The notes: generated from the letters alone by a model not told the origin. DNA of 64,000 nt from Litorivivens sp041625575 (GCA_041625575.1 JBFJTG010000002.1:1-64000); one strand, 5' to 3'; shown: positions 16,663 through 25,114, counted from the first letter of the stretch. Made by a program: numbers and translations.

Positions 16663-17547
16663 TTAGGTTCCGTAGACTTTCTGCGCGGGAACTTCATTCT
16701 TCAGTAGCTCCGCCACCGCGCCACCCACTTCTGAAGGCTCCCAACGCGCATTTTTCTCAACGCCCCTGGTTGTGCGCCAGCCATCGGCAATTGATATCTT
16801 ACCGCCTTCTGATTCAAAAACACGACCTGTAACATGAGACGATTCCGCACTGGCCAGCCAAGCGAGGAGTGTGGAAACATTCTCAGGTGCAAAATAGTCA
16901 AAGCTACCGTCTTCGGGCTTGGCCATACGCTGAGCCATTTCCGGCACTCCTGTGGTCATTGCAGTGCGGGCCGCGGGCGCGACCGCATTGGCCGTAATGC
17001 CGTAACGGGCCAGCTCTGCTGCCTGATTCAAGGTCAGAGCCGCAATGCCGGCTTTCGCTGCTGCGTAATTGCTCTGACCAATGGAGCCCTGCAGGCCGGC
17101 ACCCGAGGTCGTATTGATGATGCGCCCACTAACGGCTTTGCCTTCTTTGCTCTGACCCCGCCAATAATGCACGGCATGAGAACTGATGCAAAAATGACCT
17201 TTGAGATGCACGGCCATGATCGTGTCCCATTCCTGCTCGGTCATCGAGGCGAACATACGGTCGCGGTTTACACCGGCATTGTTAAGAACGCAGTGAAGAT
17301 CCCCAAAGGTATCGATAGCCTGTTTCACCGCATTCAGTGAATCATCGTAATTGGTTATATCAGAGGTGTTAACGATAGCCTTGCCACCTGCAGCGGTGAT
17401 CTCGTCCACTACTTTCTGCGCCGCTTCCTGATTGATGTCGTTAACAACAACATTGCAGCCTTCGCCGGCAAATATACGTGCGTGAGCGGCGCCCAGGCCA
17501 CCACCGGCACCCGTGATGATTGCAGTTCGGTTGGTCAGAATTCCCAT
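16663..17547 (-). CDS. Short-chain dehydrogenase/reductase
   Basis: A 294-residue SDR of the peroxisomal multifunctional-enzyme/HSD4B type. ITGAGGGLGAAHARIFAGEG binds the nucleotide, NNAG is at the end of strand 4, and the catalytic Ser/Tyr/Lys are in NTTSGAGLQGSIGQSNYAAAKAG. These enzymes oxidise 3-hydroxyacyl-CoA during beta-oxidation; Rv3548c of Mycobacterium is a comparable steroid-cluster SDR. ATG at 17547 is selected because AGAGGA precedes it; the longer frame to 17583 would run into a REP element and is rejected. Followed by the YfaZ gene. Confidence 0.83.
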   Translation of the reverse strand: MGILTNRTAIITGAGGGLGAAHARIFAGEGCNVVVNDINQEAAQKVVDEITAAGGKAIVNTSDITNYDDSLNAVKQAIDTFGDLHCVLNNAGVNRDRMFASMTEQEWDTIMAVHLKGHFCISSHAVHYWRGQSKEGKAVSGRIINTTSGAGLQGSIGQSNYAAAKAGIAALTLNQAAELARYGITANAVAPAARTAMTTGVPEMAQRMAKPEDGSFDYFAPENVSTLLAWLASAESSHVTGRVFESEGGKISIADGWRTTRGVEKNARWEPSEVGGAVAELLKNEVPAQKVYGT

Positions 17548-17572
17548 TGTTTTTCCTCTTACTTTAATTCGC

Positions 17573-17622
17573 TTCGCCTGCATGGCAGGCTCCTACAAAA
17601 TCGTGCGCCGCCGCAGGCGATT
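17573..17622. repeat. REP pair (one copy degenerate)
   Basis: A full copy of the 24-base REP at 17573-17596 (TTCGCCTGC..GCAGGCTCCTAC orientation) faces a degenerate half copy ending near 17622 (CGCCGCAGGCGA). Lies between fadA6 and the SDR gene. Confidence 0.65.
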
Positions 17623-17761
17623 CTCACACCTACTCCGAGGGTCGCGACTATGGTGCGCTGGCAAGACGAAGCGCATTTTTAGCGAGGGAGCTTACAATGA
17701 GTAAGTGACCGATCAAAAAAGTGCTTCAACGCCGCCAACCTGCCTCAGACGCGGCCCGCCA

Positions 17762-18910
17762 CTATAGGCGTTCTAAAATAGTGACGTTCGCCTGCCCACC
17801 ACCTTCACACATGGTCTGCAGACCATAGCGGCCACCGGTGCGTTCAAGCTCGTGCAGCAATGTGGTCATCAGCTTGGTTCCGGTTGCGCCCAGGGGATGC
17901 CCAAGCGCGATAGCGCCACCATTCACATTGGTTTTGGCATGGTCGTAGCCGGTTTCTTTCAACCAGGCCATCGCCACTGAGGCAAAGGCTTCGTTGATTT
18001 CGACCAGATCGATATCCTTCATTGTCATACCCGCTTTTTTCAGCGCGTATTGCGTAGCCGTAATCGGGGCGGTGAGCATCCAAATCGGATCATCAGCGCG
18101 CACGCTAATGTGATGAATACGGGCGCGTGGCGTCAGGTTATAACGCTTGAGTGCGTCCTCACTCACTACCAGCACGGCACTGGCACCGTCGCAGGTCTGG
18201 CTGGATACCGCGGCAGTGACTTTGTCACAGCCAAACAGAAAGTCCAGTTCAGCCATCTTTTCCAGAGTAGAGTTGCGCGGTGTTTCATCCATATCCACGC
18301 CTTCCAGCGGCACAATCTCGCGGTCGAAGCGACCTTCCTCTATCGCCTTCAATGCGCGTTTGTGGGATTCAAGCGAATACTCTTCCAAATCCCGGCGGGA
18401 AAAACCCCACTTGTCGGCGATCATTTGCGCGGATTTAAACTGAGTTGGCGGCTCTGCACCGTAACGGGCGACCCAGCCTTGCGAACCGGAAAAGGGATCA
18501 GCAAAGCCCATGGGAATGGCAGCGGTCATGGCCGAGGAGATCGGAATCTGGGTCATGGTCTGGACGCCACCAGCGAGAATCACATCTTGCGTTCCGGACA
18601 TGATTGCCTGCGCGGCGAAATGCACAGACTGCTGTGAGGACCCGCACTGACGGTCGATGGTTGTGCCGGGAACTTCTTGTGACAGGCCGGCAGCCAGCCA
18701 ACTGGTGCGGGCGATGTCACCGGCCAGTGGGCCAATGGCATCAACACAGCCAAAAATCACATCATCATATTCCTTATCGGGAATGCCGTTGCGATCGACA
18801 ATGGTTTTCATGACGTGCCCGCCCAAATCGGCGCCGTGCACATGGGCCAAGCCACCCTTACGGCGGCCCGTGGGAGTTCGGACTGCATCTACGATATAAG
18901 CTTCTGCCAT
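17762..18910 (-). CDS. fadA6: Steroid 3-ketoacyl-CoA thiolase FadA6
   Basis: A 382-residue thiolase. Catalytic residues are C89 in TIDRQCGSSQQ, His in GGAIALGHPLGATG and Cys in LQTMCEGGGQAN. The sequence follows Mycobacterium FadA6 (Rv3556c) closely as I recall it, including IMSGTQDVILAGGVQTMTQIPISSAM, TPRARIHHISVRADDPIWMLT and the ending GRYGLQTMCEGGG-ANVTI-ERL. FadA6 performs the thiolytic step after ring C opening in HIP breakdown. It is flanked by REP elements on both sides and lies downstream of a dehydrogenase gene. Confidence 0.88.
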   Translation of the reverse strand: MAEAYIVDAVRTPTGRRKGGLAHVHGADLGGHVMKTIVDRNGIPDKEYDDVIFGCVDAIGPLAGDIARTSWLAAGLSQEVPGTTIDRQCGSSQQSVHFAAQAIMSGTQDVILAGGVQTMTQIPISSAMTAAIPMGFADPFSGSQGWVARYGAEPPTQFKSAQMIADKWGFSRRDLEEYSLESHKRALKAIEEGRFDREIVPLEGVDMDETPRNSTLEKMAELDFLFGCDKVTAAVSSQTCDGASAVLVVSEDALKRYNLTPRARIHHISVRADDPIWMLTAPITATQYALKKAGMTMKDIDLVEINEAFASVAMAWLKETGYDHAKTNVNGGAIALGHPLGATGTKLMTTLLHELERTGGRYGLQTMCEGGGQANVTILERL

Positions 18911-18928
18911 GATTCTCTCCGTCTTTCT

Positions 18929-18985
18929 GTAGGAGCCTGCCCTGCAGGCGAATATTAATTGTTCGCCTGCAGGGCAGGCTCCAAC
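18929..18985. repeat. REP pair upstream of fadA6
   Basis: Two inverted 24-base copies (18929-18952 and 18962-18985) separated by only 9 bases, filling the gap between fadA6 and the preceding dehydrogenase gene. Confidence 0.8.
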
Positions 18986-18999
18986 CGTATGATTAAAAG

Positions 19000-20049
19000 T
19001 TAGAAGGTGTTGCCTGCGCCCAGTTTAGCGTCAGACGCCAAAACAAAATCGGCTACACGCTGTTTGTGAAAAGCCGCGTCACCCCAGGTATTGGCATAGG
19101 CCCAGGCGCGCTTCATGTAAATATGTAAATCCACTTCCCAGGTGTAACCCATGGCACCGTGAACCTGAATGCAATTTTTGGCTGCCAAATTGGCGACTTC
19201 ACAGGCAGCCAACTTAACATGGCTGACCGCCATATCGACCTTGGGCTGCCTATGGTCAATCGCGTAGGCGGCACGGGCCGCTGGTGCCTTCGCATACTCA
19301 AGCTTATAGGCAATATTCGCCATATGGTGCTTAACCGCCTGGAACGTACCGATCGCGACGCCAAACTGTTTGCGTTCGCTGGTGTACTGCACCGATATAT
19401 CAACCATGCGCTGGGCCAAACCAAGCGCCTCGGCAGCCACGCCCAATGCGCCGCCGTTTAAAGCTGCATTGATGAGCTCCCGGGCCTGCTCACCGTCGGC
19501 CAATTTTTCGGCCTGAGCAGTATCAAATTCGACCGCAAACAGTTTACGCGACAAGTCGACGGATTCATTGCCTCGCAACTGCGCCTTTGCCGGATCGACA
19601 GCGTAGAGCGCAGCGTCCTTTTCCAGTATCAAAAGATCGGCAATATGTGCATCTTCAACAAAAACGTTCTGCTCGAGGCCGACGGCGACGACGGCTTCAC
19701 CTGCAGCTATTTTTGGTAGCCAGTTGTCGAGTAGTTTTTGATTGCCGCAATTAACCAGCAAGGGCACGCTGACCATCGCGGTATGCACCAGAGGCGCGGG
19801 CAGCGCAACGTAGCCACACTCCTGCGCCAGCAGGACAAAATCCAGAGCGGACATGCCCAGTCCACCGTGGGCCTCGGGCACTGTAATACCAGTCAAGCCC
19901 ATTTCTGCAAGCTGGGTCCACAATTCAGCACTGCGTCCGGATTCCGTTTCCCATAAGCCACGAATTTTTTCGGGCGTAATTTCACTTACCAGAAAGTCGT
20001 GTACCGATTCCTGAAATAAAAGCTGATCTTCTGTAAAGGTAAAATCCAT
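19000..20049 (-). CDS. Acyl-CoA dehydrogenase, FadE32/33-like short subunit
   Basis: A 349-residue acyl-CoA dehydrogenase, shorter than the usual 380-400. It starts MDFTFTEDQLLFQESVHDFL and carries VPEAHGGLGMSALDFVLLAQE, RKQFGVAIGTFQAVKHHMAN and IQVHGAMGYTWEVDLHIYMKRA. The central beta domain is reduced, as in the smaller partners FadE32 and FadE33 of Mycobacterium, which act with a FadE31-type subunit. The gene immediately upstream (50-base gap) encodes that FadE31-type protein, so a heteromeric enzyme is likely. Which of FadE32 or FadE33 it best matches cannot be judged by eye. Confidence 0.83.
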   Translation of the reverse strand: MDFTFTEDQLLFQESVHDFLVSEITPEKIRGLWETESGRSAELWTQLAEMGLTGITVPEAHGGLGMSALDFVLLAQECGYVALPAPLVHTAMVSVPLLVNCGNQKLLDNWLPKIAAGEAVVAVGLEQNVFVEDAHIADLLILEKDAALYAVDPAKAQLRGNESVDLSRKLFAVEFDTAQAEKLADGEQARELINAALNGGALGVAAEALGLAQRMVDISVQYTSERKQFGVAIGTFQAVKHHMANIAYKLEYAKAPAARAAYAIDHRQPKVDMAVSHVKLAACEVANLAAKNCIQVHGAMGYTWEVDLHIYMKRAWAYANTWGDAAFHKQRVADFVLASDAKLGAGNTF

Positions 20050-20080
20050 TATCTATTCTCTCTGCGATTAAGTAGGGCAA

Positions 20081-20103
20081 TCACCTGCAAGGCAGGCTCC
20101 TAC
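20081..20103. repeat. Single REP element overlapping the fadE31 stop codon
   Basis: One REP copy (CACCTGCAAGGCAGGCTCCTAC orientation, slightly diverged) spans 20081-20103, and its terminal CTA is the reverse complement of the stop codon of the dehydrogenase gene. A possible second partner (GTAGGG at 20072) is too diverged to call. Confidence 0.6.
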
Positions 20104-21272
20104 TTGCGCGGCATTCCCAGCATGCGCTCTGCAATAATATTGCGTTGAATTTCATTCGTTCCCGCATAAATCGGCCCGGACTGAGCGAACATCCAGCCGT
20201 CCAGCCACGTGCCTACACCTGCAGCATCTGGCGCATGCGGCTGCAACTCGGCCCGTGCTCCCAGTATGCTGAGCGCCGTTGCGTGCATTTGCTGATCGAG
20301 CTCAGACCAAAATATTTTATTGGTCGACGATTCTGCGCCTATTTTGCCGCCTTTAATCAAACGGCAGGCCGTTTGATAGGTTGTCAGTGTGAAGGCTTCG
20401 GCATCCATATAGGCGCGCAGAACCGCTTCGCGAATAGCGGGGTCTCGGTCAGCACTTTCGCGATTTTCCTGATAGAGCTCTACCAGGCGTTTTGCGGTTT
20501 CCTGAAAGCGCGCCGGCGAGCGCAACATCAAGCCGCGTTCAAAGCCGGCGGTTGCCATAGCGACACCCCAACCTTCGCCTTCGCCGCCCAGGCGGTTCTC
20601 AACGGGTACTTTGACGTTATCAAAAAAGATCTCGGCAAATCCCGGCAATCCGTCAAGCTGGGGAATAGGTCGTACGGTAATGCCTTCCAAATCCAGTGGC
20701 AGCAGGATGAAGGTCAAACCATGATGACGCTGGGATTCAGGATCGGTACGGAACATGCCAAAACACCAGTCCGCCCATACTGCACGCGTCGACCAGGTTT
20801 TCTGGCCATTAATGATGTAGTGCGCGCCGTCTTCGCTCAGTTCGGCCTTGGCACGGATCGCCGCCATATCAGAACCCGCATTGGGTTCGGACCAACCCTG
20901 ACACCAAATATCCTTGCCAGTAGCCATGCCGTTCAGAAATTTCTTTTTCTGCTCTTCGGTACCGTACTCCATCAGCGTTGGGCCGAGCAGGAAAATACCG
21001 TTTTGGTTGACGCGCAGTGGCGCGCGAGCTGCATAGTACTCTTCTTCGAAAATAAGCCACTGAATCAGGTCAGCGCCGCGGCCACCCATTTCTTCCGGCC
21101 AGGTAATCATGCCCCAGCGGCCTTCGTACAATTTAACTTCCCACTCGCGGTGTTGCTGAAAGCCTTCTTCAGTGTCGAAGGTCTTCAGTGGCTGCGCCGG
21201 AACGTTGGCCGCAAGCCAGCTGCGAATTTCTTCGCGGAAGGCTTGGTGTTCTTTACTGTATTCAAGTTGCAT
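20100..21272 (-). CDS. fadE31: FadE31-like acyl-CoA dehydrogenase
   Basis: A 390-residue acyl-CoA dehydrogenase. Conserved stretches ITWPEEMGGRGADL, IWCQGWSEPNAGSDMA, SSTNKIFWSELDQQMHATAL and GPIYAGTNEIQRNIIAERML follow Mycobacterium FadE31 (Rv3562) as I recall it. FadE31 with small partners is thought to dehydrogenate a ring-opened C/D-ring CoA thioester late in HIP breakdown. The residue equivalent to the catalytic Glu of medium-chain dehydrogenases is Ala (IYAGT). It is bracketed by REP elements and followed by the short dehydrogenase subunit gene. Confidence 0.85.
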   Translation of the reverse strand: MQLEYSKEHQAFREEIRSWLAANVPAQPLKTFDTEEGFQQHREWEVKLYEGRWGMITWPEEMGGRGADLIQWLIFEEEYYAARAPLRVNQNGIFLLGPTLMEYGTEEQKKKFLNGMATGKDIWCQGWSEPNAGSDMAAIRAKAELSEDGAHYIINGQKTWSTRAVWADWCFGMFRTDPESQRHHGLTFILLPLDLEGITVRPIPQLDGLPGFAEIFFDNVKVPVENRLGGEGEGWGVAMATAGFERGLMLRSPARFQETAKRLVELYQENRESADRDPAIREAVLRAYMDAEAFTLTTYQTACRLIKGGKIGAESSTNKIFWSELDQQMHATALSILGARAELQPHAPDAAGVGTWLDGWMFAQSGPIYAGTNEIQRNIIAERMLGMPRK

Positions 21273-21293
21273 TATCTAAACCTAGCTCTAGGT

Positions 21294-21348
21294 GTTGGAG
21301 CCTGCCCTGCAGGCAAATCGTTAAATCGCCTGCAGGGCAGGCTCCTAC
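21294..21348. repeat. REP pair between echA20 and fadE31
   Basis: Inverted copies at 21294-21317 (GTTGGAGC variant head) and 21326-21348, separated by 8 bases, directly downstream of the echA20 stop codon. Confidence 0.8.
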
Positions 21349-21352
21349 GAAT

Positions 21353-22108
21353 TCAAAATTTCACTTCGCGCTTTTCGACAAAGGCATCACGCGTGGCTTG
21401 TGAATCAGGAGAAGCATAGGCTTCCTGTGTAAAACCCTGCTCCCAACGGTATTTGTCTTCCAAATTGCCGTCTTCGATTCCTGTGAGGGCTTCTTTGGCC
21501 AAGAGAATCATCCGCGGAGATTTTTCGGCGATCTTGGTCGCAATTTCACGCGCAGCATCTAACAACTCATCACGGGGAACCACTTTTTCGACGGCGCCCA
21601 GGCGATAGGCTTCTTGAGCGTCAATGGCTTCACCGGTGAAAAACATATGCCGAACTTTTTGCACGGGGAACATACGCTGCAAGTGAGCACCGCCGCCCAT
21701 CGCACCGCGGTCCACTTCCGGCACCGCAAAGGTCGCACATTCGGAAGCAACAATAATATCCGCGGCGCCGCTGATACCGATTCCACCACCGAGTACAAAA
21801 CCGTGCACGGCGACAATGACCGGTTTTTCATTGCGGTGAATAACTTTAAAAGTGTCGTAGTTACCTTTATTTACCGCAGTGATTTTGGAAGCATCGGCCT
21901 GCAGCTCTTTAATGTCGACACCGGCGCAGAAACCCCTGCCTTCAGCCGCAATGATGATTACACGGACCGCATCGTTTTTGCCCAAAGCTTCAATTTCGCT
22001 GGCAATAGCAAACCATTCGGCGCTGTTAAAGGCATTGACCGGAGGCTTGTTGAAGATTAATTCGGCAATGCCGGCGTCTGAAATGTTTAAGCTAAAGGGT
22101 TTGCTCAT
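21353..22108 (-). CDS. echA20: EchA20-like enoyl-CoA hydratase/hydrolase
   Basis: A 251-residue crotonase-fold enzyme. FCAGVDIKEL forms the first oxyanion-hole strand, GFVLGGGIGISGAADIIVASE the second, and PEVDRGAMGGGAHLQRMFP the active-site helix. The AGVDIKE and YRWEQGFT segments match EchA20 (Rv3550), which hydrolytically opens ring D of the HIEC-CoA intermediate rather than hydrating a double bond. ATG at 22108 is chosen for its AGAGGA ribosome-binding site; the longer frame to 22156 would translate a REP element. Lies between ipdC and fadE31, each junction carrying REP pairs. Confidence 0.85.
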   Translation of the reverse strand: MSKPFSLNISDAGIAELIFNKPPVNAFNSAEWFAIASEIEALGKNDAVRVIIIAAEGRGFCAGVDIKELQADASKITAVNKGNYDTFKVIHRNEKPVIVAVHGFVLGGGIGISGAADIIVASECATFAVPEVDRGAMGGGAHLQRMFPVQKVRHMFFTGEAIDAQEAYRLGAVEKVVPRDELLDAAREIATKIAEKSPRMILLAKEALTGIEDGNLEDKYRWEQGFTQEAYASPDSQATRDAFVEKREVKF

Positions 22109-22128
22109 TGTTCTGTCCTCTGATGTCT

Positions 22129-22185
22129 GTAGGAGCCGGCCCTGCAGGCGAATCAAAAACTATCGCCTGCAGGGCAGGCTCCTAC
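22129..22185. repeat. REP pair between ipdC and echA20
   Basis: Inverted copies at 22129-22152 and 22162-22185 with a 9-base spacer, occupying the space between the ipdC stop and the echA20 ribosome-binding site. Confidence 0.8.
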
Positions 22186-22189
22186 AGGT

Positions 22190-23263
22190 TTAATTCACTC
22201 GTGCGTTAAACTTTTGCAGGCCAGCTTCGGCTTCTGCAACAATTTGATTAATCAGCTCTTCACAACTCAGCAGCTCGTCTATCACACCGGCCACTTGCCC
22301 TGAAGGCAGCACGCCGTCCTCCGGCATACCATCTACCATCGCCTTCTGAATGATCATCGGCGCATTCGCCGACATGATGGCTTGAGCCAAAGTGAGATCA
22401 CCGGATTTTGTCATAGCAAAGGCAGACTTGAGCAAACCGATGAGACTAGCTCCGGTAAACTTGCGAAATGCCAGACCGTTGCGTAAGGCAATAATCAATT
22501 TTTTCAAAGCCGAGGCGGATTCAAGCTCGGCCAAAACCTTGTTCATGATCATGCGCTGAGGGAGACCGTCCATTGCGGTGGACACAACAATGTCGCCCGG
22601 ATTTTTGCAGCTTAAATAACGCGCCTTGGTTTGCTCTGGCACGGGGCTATTTTTAGTCAGCAAAAAGCGCGTGCCCATAGCAATACCGTCGGCGCCAAAA
22701 GCCAGCGCTGCAAGAAGGCCACGGCCATCTTTAAAACCGCCCGCACCAAGCACAGGTACTTTATCACCCACGGCATCAACCACTTGCGGTAACAACAGGG
22801 TTGTCGGCACGGAACCCGTATGACCGCCACCTTCACCGCCCTGCACTACGACCGCATCGGCACCCAGTTCTACCGCTTTAATCGCATGCTTCGGCAAACC
22901 TACCGTCGGCATACAGACTACACCGGCATCCTTCAGCTTTTTAATAAACTCCGGGCCGGGCGAGCGCGAATAACTGACTGCACGCACACCGTGCTTGATG
23001 ACGAGATCCACAATCTCAGCCGCATTAGGCTGATACATATGAAAATTCACACCAAAGGGCTTATCCGTAAGTTCTTTCACCCGCAGGATATCCCGCTCCA
23101 TTTCCTCGGGAGGAATGGTCGCGCCAGCAAGAAAGCCAAAGCCGCCGGCGTTGCAGGTGCCTGCAACCAGCTTGGGATCAGCCACCCAACCCATCGCGGT
23201 TTGGATGATGGGATATTTGCATCCGAGTAATTCGGTGATGCGTGTGTTTAGTAAGTCAGACAT
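22190..23263 (-). CDS. ipdC: IpdC-like flavin reductase (nitronate monooxygenase fold)
   Basis: A 357-residue TIM-barrel flavoprotein of the nitronate monooxygenase/2-nitropropane dioxygenase superfamily. It starts near TRITELLGCKYPIIQTAMGWVA and has the phosphate-binding signature VVVQGGEGGGHTG, then VLGAGGFKDGRGLLAALAFGADGIAMGTRFL. In the steroid context it corresponds to IpdC (Rv3553), needed for 5-hydroxyl/5-oxo processing of the HIP-derived CoA ester. The placement ipdA-ipdB-ipdC agrees with actinobacterial clusters. A REP pair separates it from ipdB. Confidence 0.85.
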   Translation of the reverse strand: MSDLLNTRITELLGCKYPIIQTAMGWVADPKLVAGTCNAGGFGFLAGATIPPEEMERDILRVKELTDKPFGVNFHMYQPNAAEIVDLVIKHGVRAVSYSRSPGPEFIKKLKDAGVVCMPTVGLPKHAIKAVELGADAVVVQGGEGGGHTGSVPTTLLLPQVVDAVGDKVPVLGAGGFKDGRGLLAALAFGADGIAMGTRFLLTKNSPVPEQTKARYLSCKNPGDIVVSTAMDGLPQRMIMNKVLAELESASALKKLIIALRNGLAFRKFTGASLIGLLKSAFAMTKSGDLTLAQAIMSANAPMIIQKAMVDGMPEDGVLPSGQVAGVIDELLSCEELINQIVAEAEAGLQKFNARVN

Positions 23264-23290
23264 TCACGTGTCCTGATGTTTTGAAAGCGC

Positions 23291-23354
23291 TTCGCGAGTC
23301 GGGCTCGCTCCTACACGATAAATACCTCAGGTAGGAGTCTGCCCTGAAGGCGAA
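23291..23354. repeat. REP pair (mixed subtypes) between ipdB and ipdC
   Basis: The copy at 23291-23314 has the core CGCGAGTCGGGCTCGC, close to the common Pseudomonas REP type, while the copy at 23331-23354 is of the local CCTGC type with two changes. It ends one base before the ipdB stop codon. Confidence 0.75.
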
Positions 23355-24188
23355 TTAGCTTCGATCGCCGGGCGGATTATCCTTCAACTGCTTGCTGCGC
23401 AAATTGTGCGGATCAAGCTGACTGATGATCGCCAGTTGCTCTTCCGTCGGCGCCGCAGTTGTTGGTACAGCATCGGGAATACAAATTTCAAAGCCCGTGT
23501 TTTCGACAACCTGCTCAACCGTAATACCGGGATGCAAGCTAACAAGACGAACCTGCTTGTTGGGGCCGCCAAAATCCATCACACACAGATCGGTAAAGAT
23601 CATGCGCATATCGATATCGTCAAAGCTATAACCTTTAGGCAAGCGATCGGGATTGTAGCCAATCGTGCAGACCACATCGCACTCGCCTTCTATAAATACG
23701 CGGGTGTTGTGCGAGGGCACAAAGAAAGAGTTGGCGTGGCAAATCGAGTTACCGGGAAAGCCGCGGGTGCCCAGCATCTGGATTTTAGGCTTGTCGTAGG
23801 TGCCGCCGAGTGCAGAAATATTGCTTTGGCCAAAACGGTCGATTTGTGTTGGTCCGCCGGTAATATGACGGCGACCGCTCCAAACGTTGTCAAAGATGCG
23901 CGAAAAGCCCATCCAGGTTTCGTTCATTTGTTTGAAGTCAGCACCGCGATTACCCACCGGGTTCGGTTCGGACAACAACCAGGATTCACTATCGGTCATC
24001 ATGATATCGGTATTGCAGGTTTTCATTGCCAAACTGGCAGCAATACGCGGTAGCACTCCGATGCCGGTAATCAGCACTTCGCCGTCATGTTCGTAGGCGG
24101 CGGCATTGGCGCAGATAATCAGTTCCGCCAGTGTATAGTTTTTCGCAGAATCAGCTTTCGCAGAATCAGCTTTTGCAGGCGTAGCCAT
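23355..24188 (-). CDS. ipdB: IpdB, beta subunit of the ring-C opening hydrolase
   Basis: A 277-residue protein of the class I CoA-transferase beta-subunit fold. With IpdA it forms the IpdAB hydrolase (COCHEA-CoA hydrolase) that opens steroid ring C by retro-Claisen cleavage. Segments MMTDSESWLLSEPNPVG, GRRHITGGPTQIDRFGQSNISA, RGFPGNSICHANSFFV and VMDFGGPNKQVRLVSLHPG match the Mycobacterium protein (about 250 residues). The extra N-terminal region contains a tandem KADSA repeat from a perfect 15-bp DNA duplication (24141-24170). Starts 10 bases after the ipdA stop, so the two subunits are cotranslated. Confidence 0.88.
   Translation of the reverse strand: MATPAKADSAKADSAKNYTLAELIICANAAAYEHDGEVLITGIGVLPRIAASLAMKTCNTDIMMTDSESWLLSEPNPVGNRGADFKQMNETWMGFSRIFDNVWSGRRHITGGPTQIDRFGQSNISALGGTYDKPKIQMLGTRGFPGNSICHANSFFVPSHNTRVFIEGECDVVCTIGYNPDRLPKGYSFDDIDMRMIFTDLCVMDFGGPNKQVRLVSLHPGITVEQVVENTGFEICIPDAVPTTAAPTEEQLAIISQLDPHNLRSKQLKDNPPGDRS
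24141..24170. repeat. 15-bp perfect tandem duplication inside ipdB
   Basis: Two identical 15-base units (TTTCGCAGAATCAGC on the plus strand, 24141-24155 and 24156-24170) and a partial third unit encode the in-frame repeat at residues 6-16 of IpdB. Copy-number change would keep the frame. Confidence 0.85.
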
Positions 24189-24198
24189 TGTCGTCTCC

Positions 24199-25074
24199 TT
24201 AGTAAGTGGGCAGCGGCAGTGCTTTGATGGCGTCTACACCACCAACGGCCTGCTGGTAATCGGCTTCGGACTTACCGCTAATATATTTGCCGGCGTATGC
24301 TTCAAAGCCACCCTCTTTTGCCGATGCGTTGTACTCTTTGAAGTGGGGCACGTCGAAACCGTAATCAGGTGCACACGAACTGGGGTGAGCTCCGCCCGGA
24401 ACATGAATCACGGCGGTGGTTTGACTGCGCTCCCAGAACACAAAGCGCGCCTGCGCCTCGTCTGCGAAAAACTCGCTCTCCACAATTTCCTCTGTGCTGA
24501 CAAATGTCTTGTCCGCTGCGCGGGCAAACCAATCATCCATGTAATGGTCGGGGCTTGTGATCTGGCAGACGCCACGAACATCGGCTTTATTGGTGTGAAT
24601 CAGAGCAGCGTCCAGCTTCAGAGCCGGCATTGCTACCCACTCTTTATCGTCGTAAGGGCTGTCGATCACCTTGATGTCGGTGTTGTACTTAATGACATCC
24701 GTTCCCAGGCCAACCTTGGTCGGGATAAAGGGGCAACCCCAGGCTGCCGCGCGCAGACCCAGCAGCATCATGCCCTCGTCAATTTCCATAACTTCAATGT
24801 CGCCGTTCTGACGGGCTTGACGGAAGTAGGGCTCCAGCGGAATAAAGTCGAGCGATACGAAAGCAAAAACAAGCTTTTTGACCTTGCCTGCCGCGCACAG
24901 CATGCCCACGTCGGCACCGCCATAGGCAACAATCGTCAGGTCCTTGAGATCGGATTTGAGGATTTCACGCACCAGCGCCATGGGCTTACGGCGCGGCCCC
25001 CACCCCCCAATACCAATGGTCATCCCGTCTTGCAGTTGGCCAACAAAGTCTTGCAGGCTCATTTGCTTGTTCAT
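24199..25074 (-). CDS. ipdA: IpdA, alpha subunit of the ring-C opening hydrolase
   Basis: A 291-residue protein of the class I CoA-transferase alpha-subunit fold. GGWGPRRKPMALVREILKSDLKDLTIVAYGG (residues 23-53) and MEIDEGMMLLGLRAAA (96-111) align with Mycobacterium IpdA, where a catalytic Glu in the EMDEGM-type segment activates water, making the enzyme a hydrolase instead of a transferase. TAVIHVPGGAHPSSCAPDYG is the other conserved stretch. The AAGGAG ribosome-binding site is strong. It opens the long catabolic operon and has a TGCGTA-motif region just upstream. Confidence 0.9.
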   Translation of the reverse strand: MNKQMSLQDFVGQLQDGMTIGIGGWGPRRKPMALVREILKSDLKDLTIVAYGGADVGMLCAAGKVKKLVFAFVSLDFIPLEPYFRQARQNGDIEVMEIDEGMMLLGLRAAAWGCPFIPTKVGLGTDVIKYNTDIKVIDSPYDDKEWVAMPALKLDAALIHTNKADVRGVCQITSPDHYMDDWFARAADKTFVSTEEIVESEFFADEAQARFVFWERSQTTAVIHVPGGAHPSSCAPDYGFDVPHFKEYNASAKEGGFEAYAGKYISGKSEADYQQAVGGVDAIKALPLPTY

Positions 25075-25114
25075 AACAGCTCCTTTTCAACACATGCCAA
25101 CTTAGCGCCGACAT

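Noticed and set aside
17548..17583. Upstream start for the SDR gene adding 12 residues
   Set aside because: The extension is translated from a REP element and the internal ATG has a better AGAGGA site; the same reasoning rejects the echA20 extension to 22156.
20145..21419. 424-codon open frame on the plus strand
   Set aside because: It is antisense to the fadE31-like and echA20 genes, has no family features and runs through a REP pair; the minus-strand frames have full domain structure.
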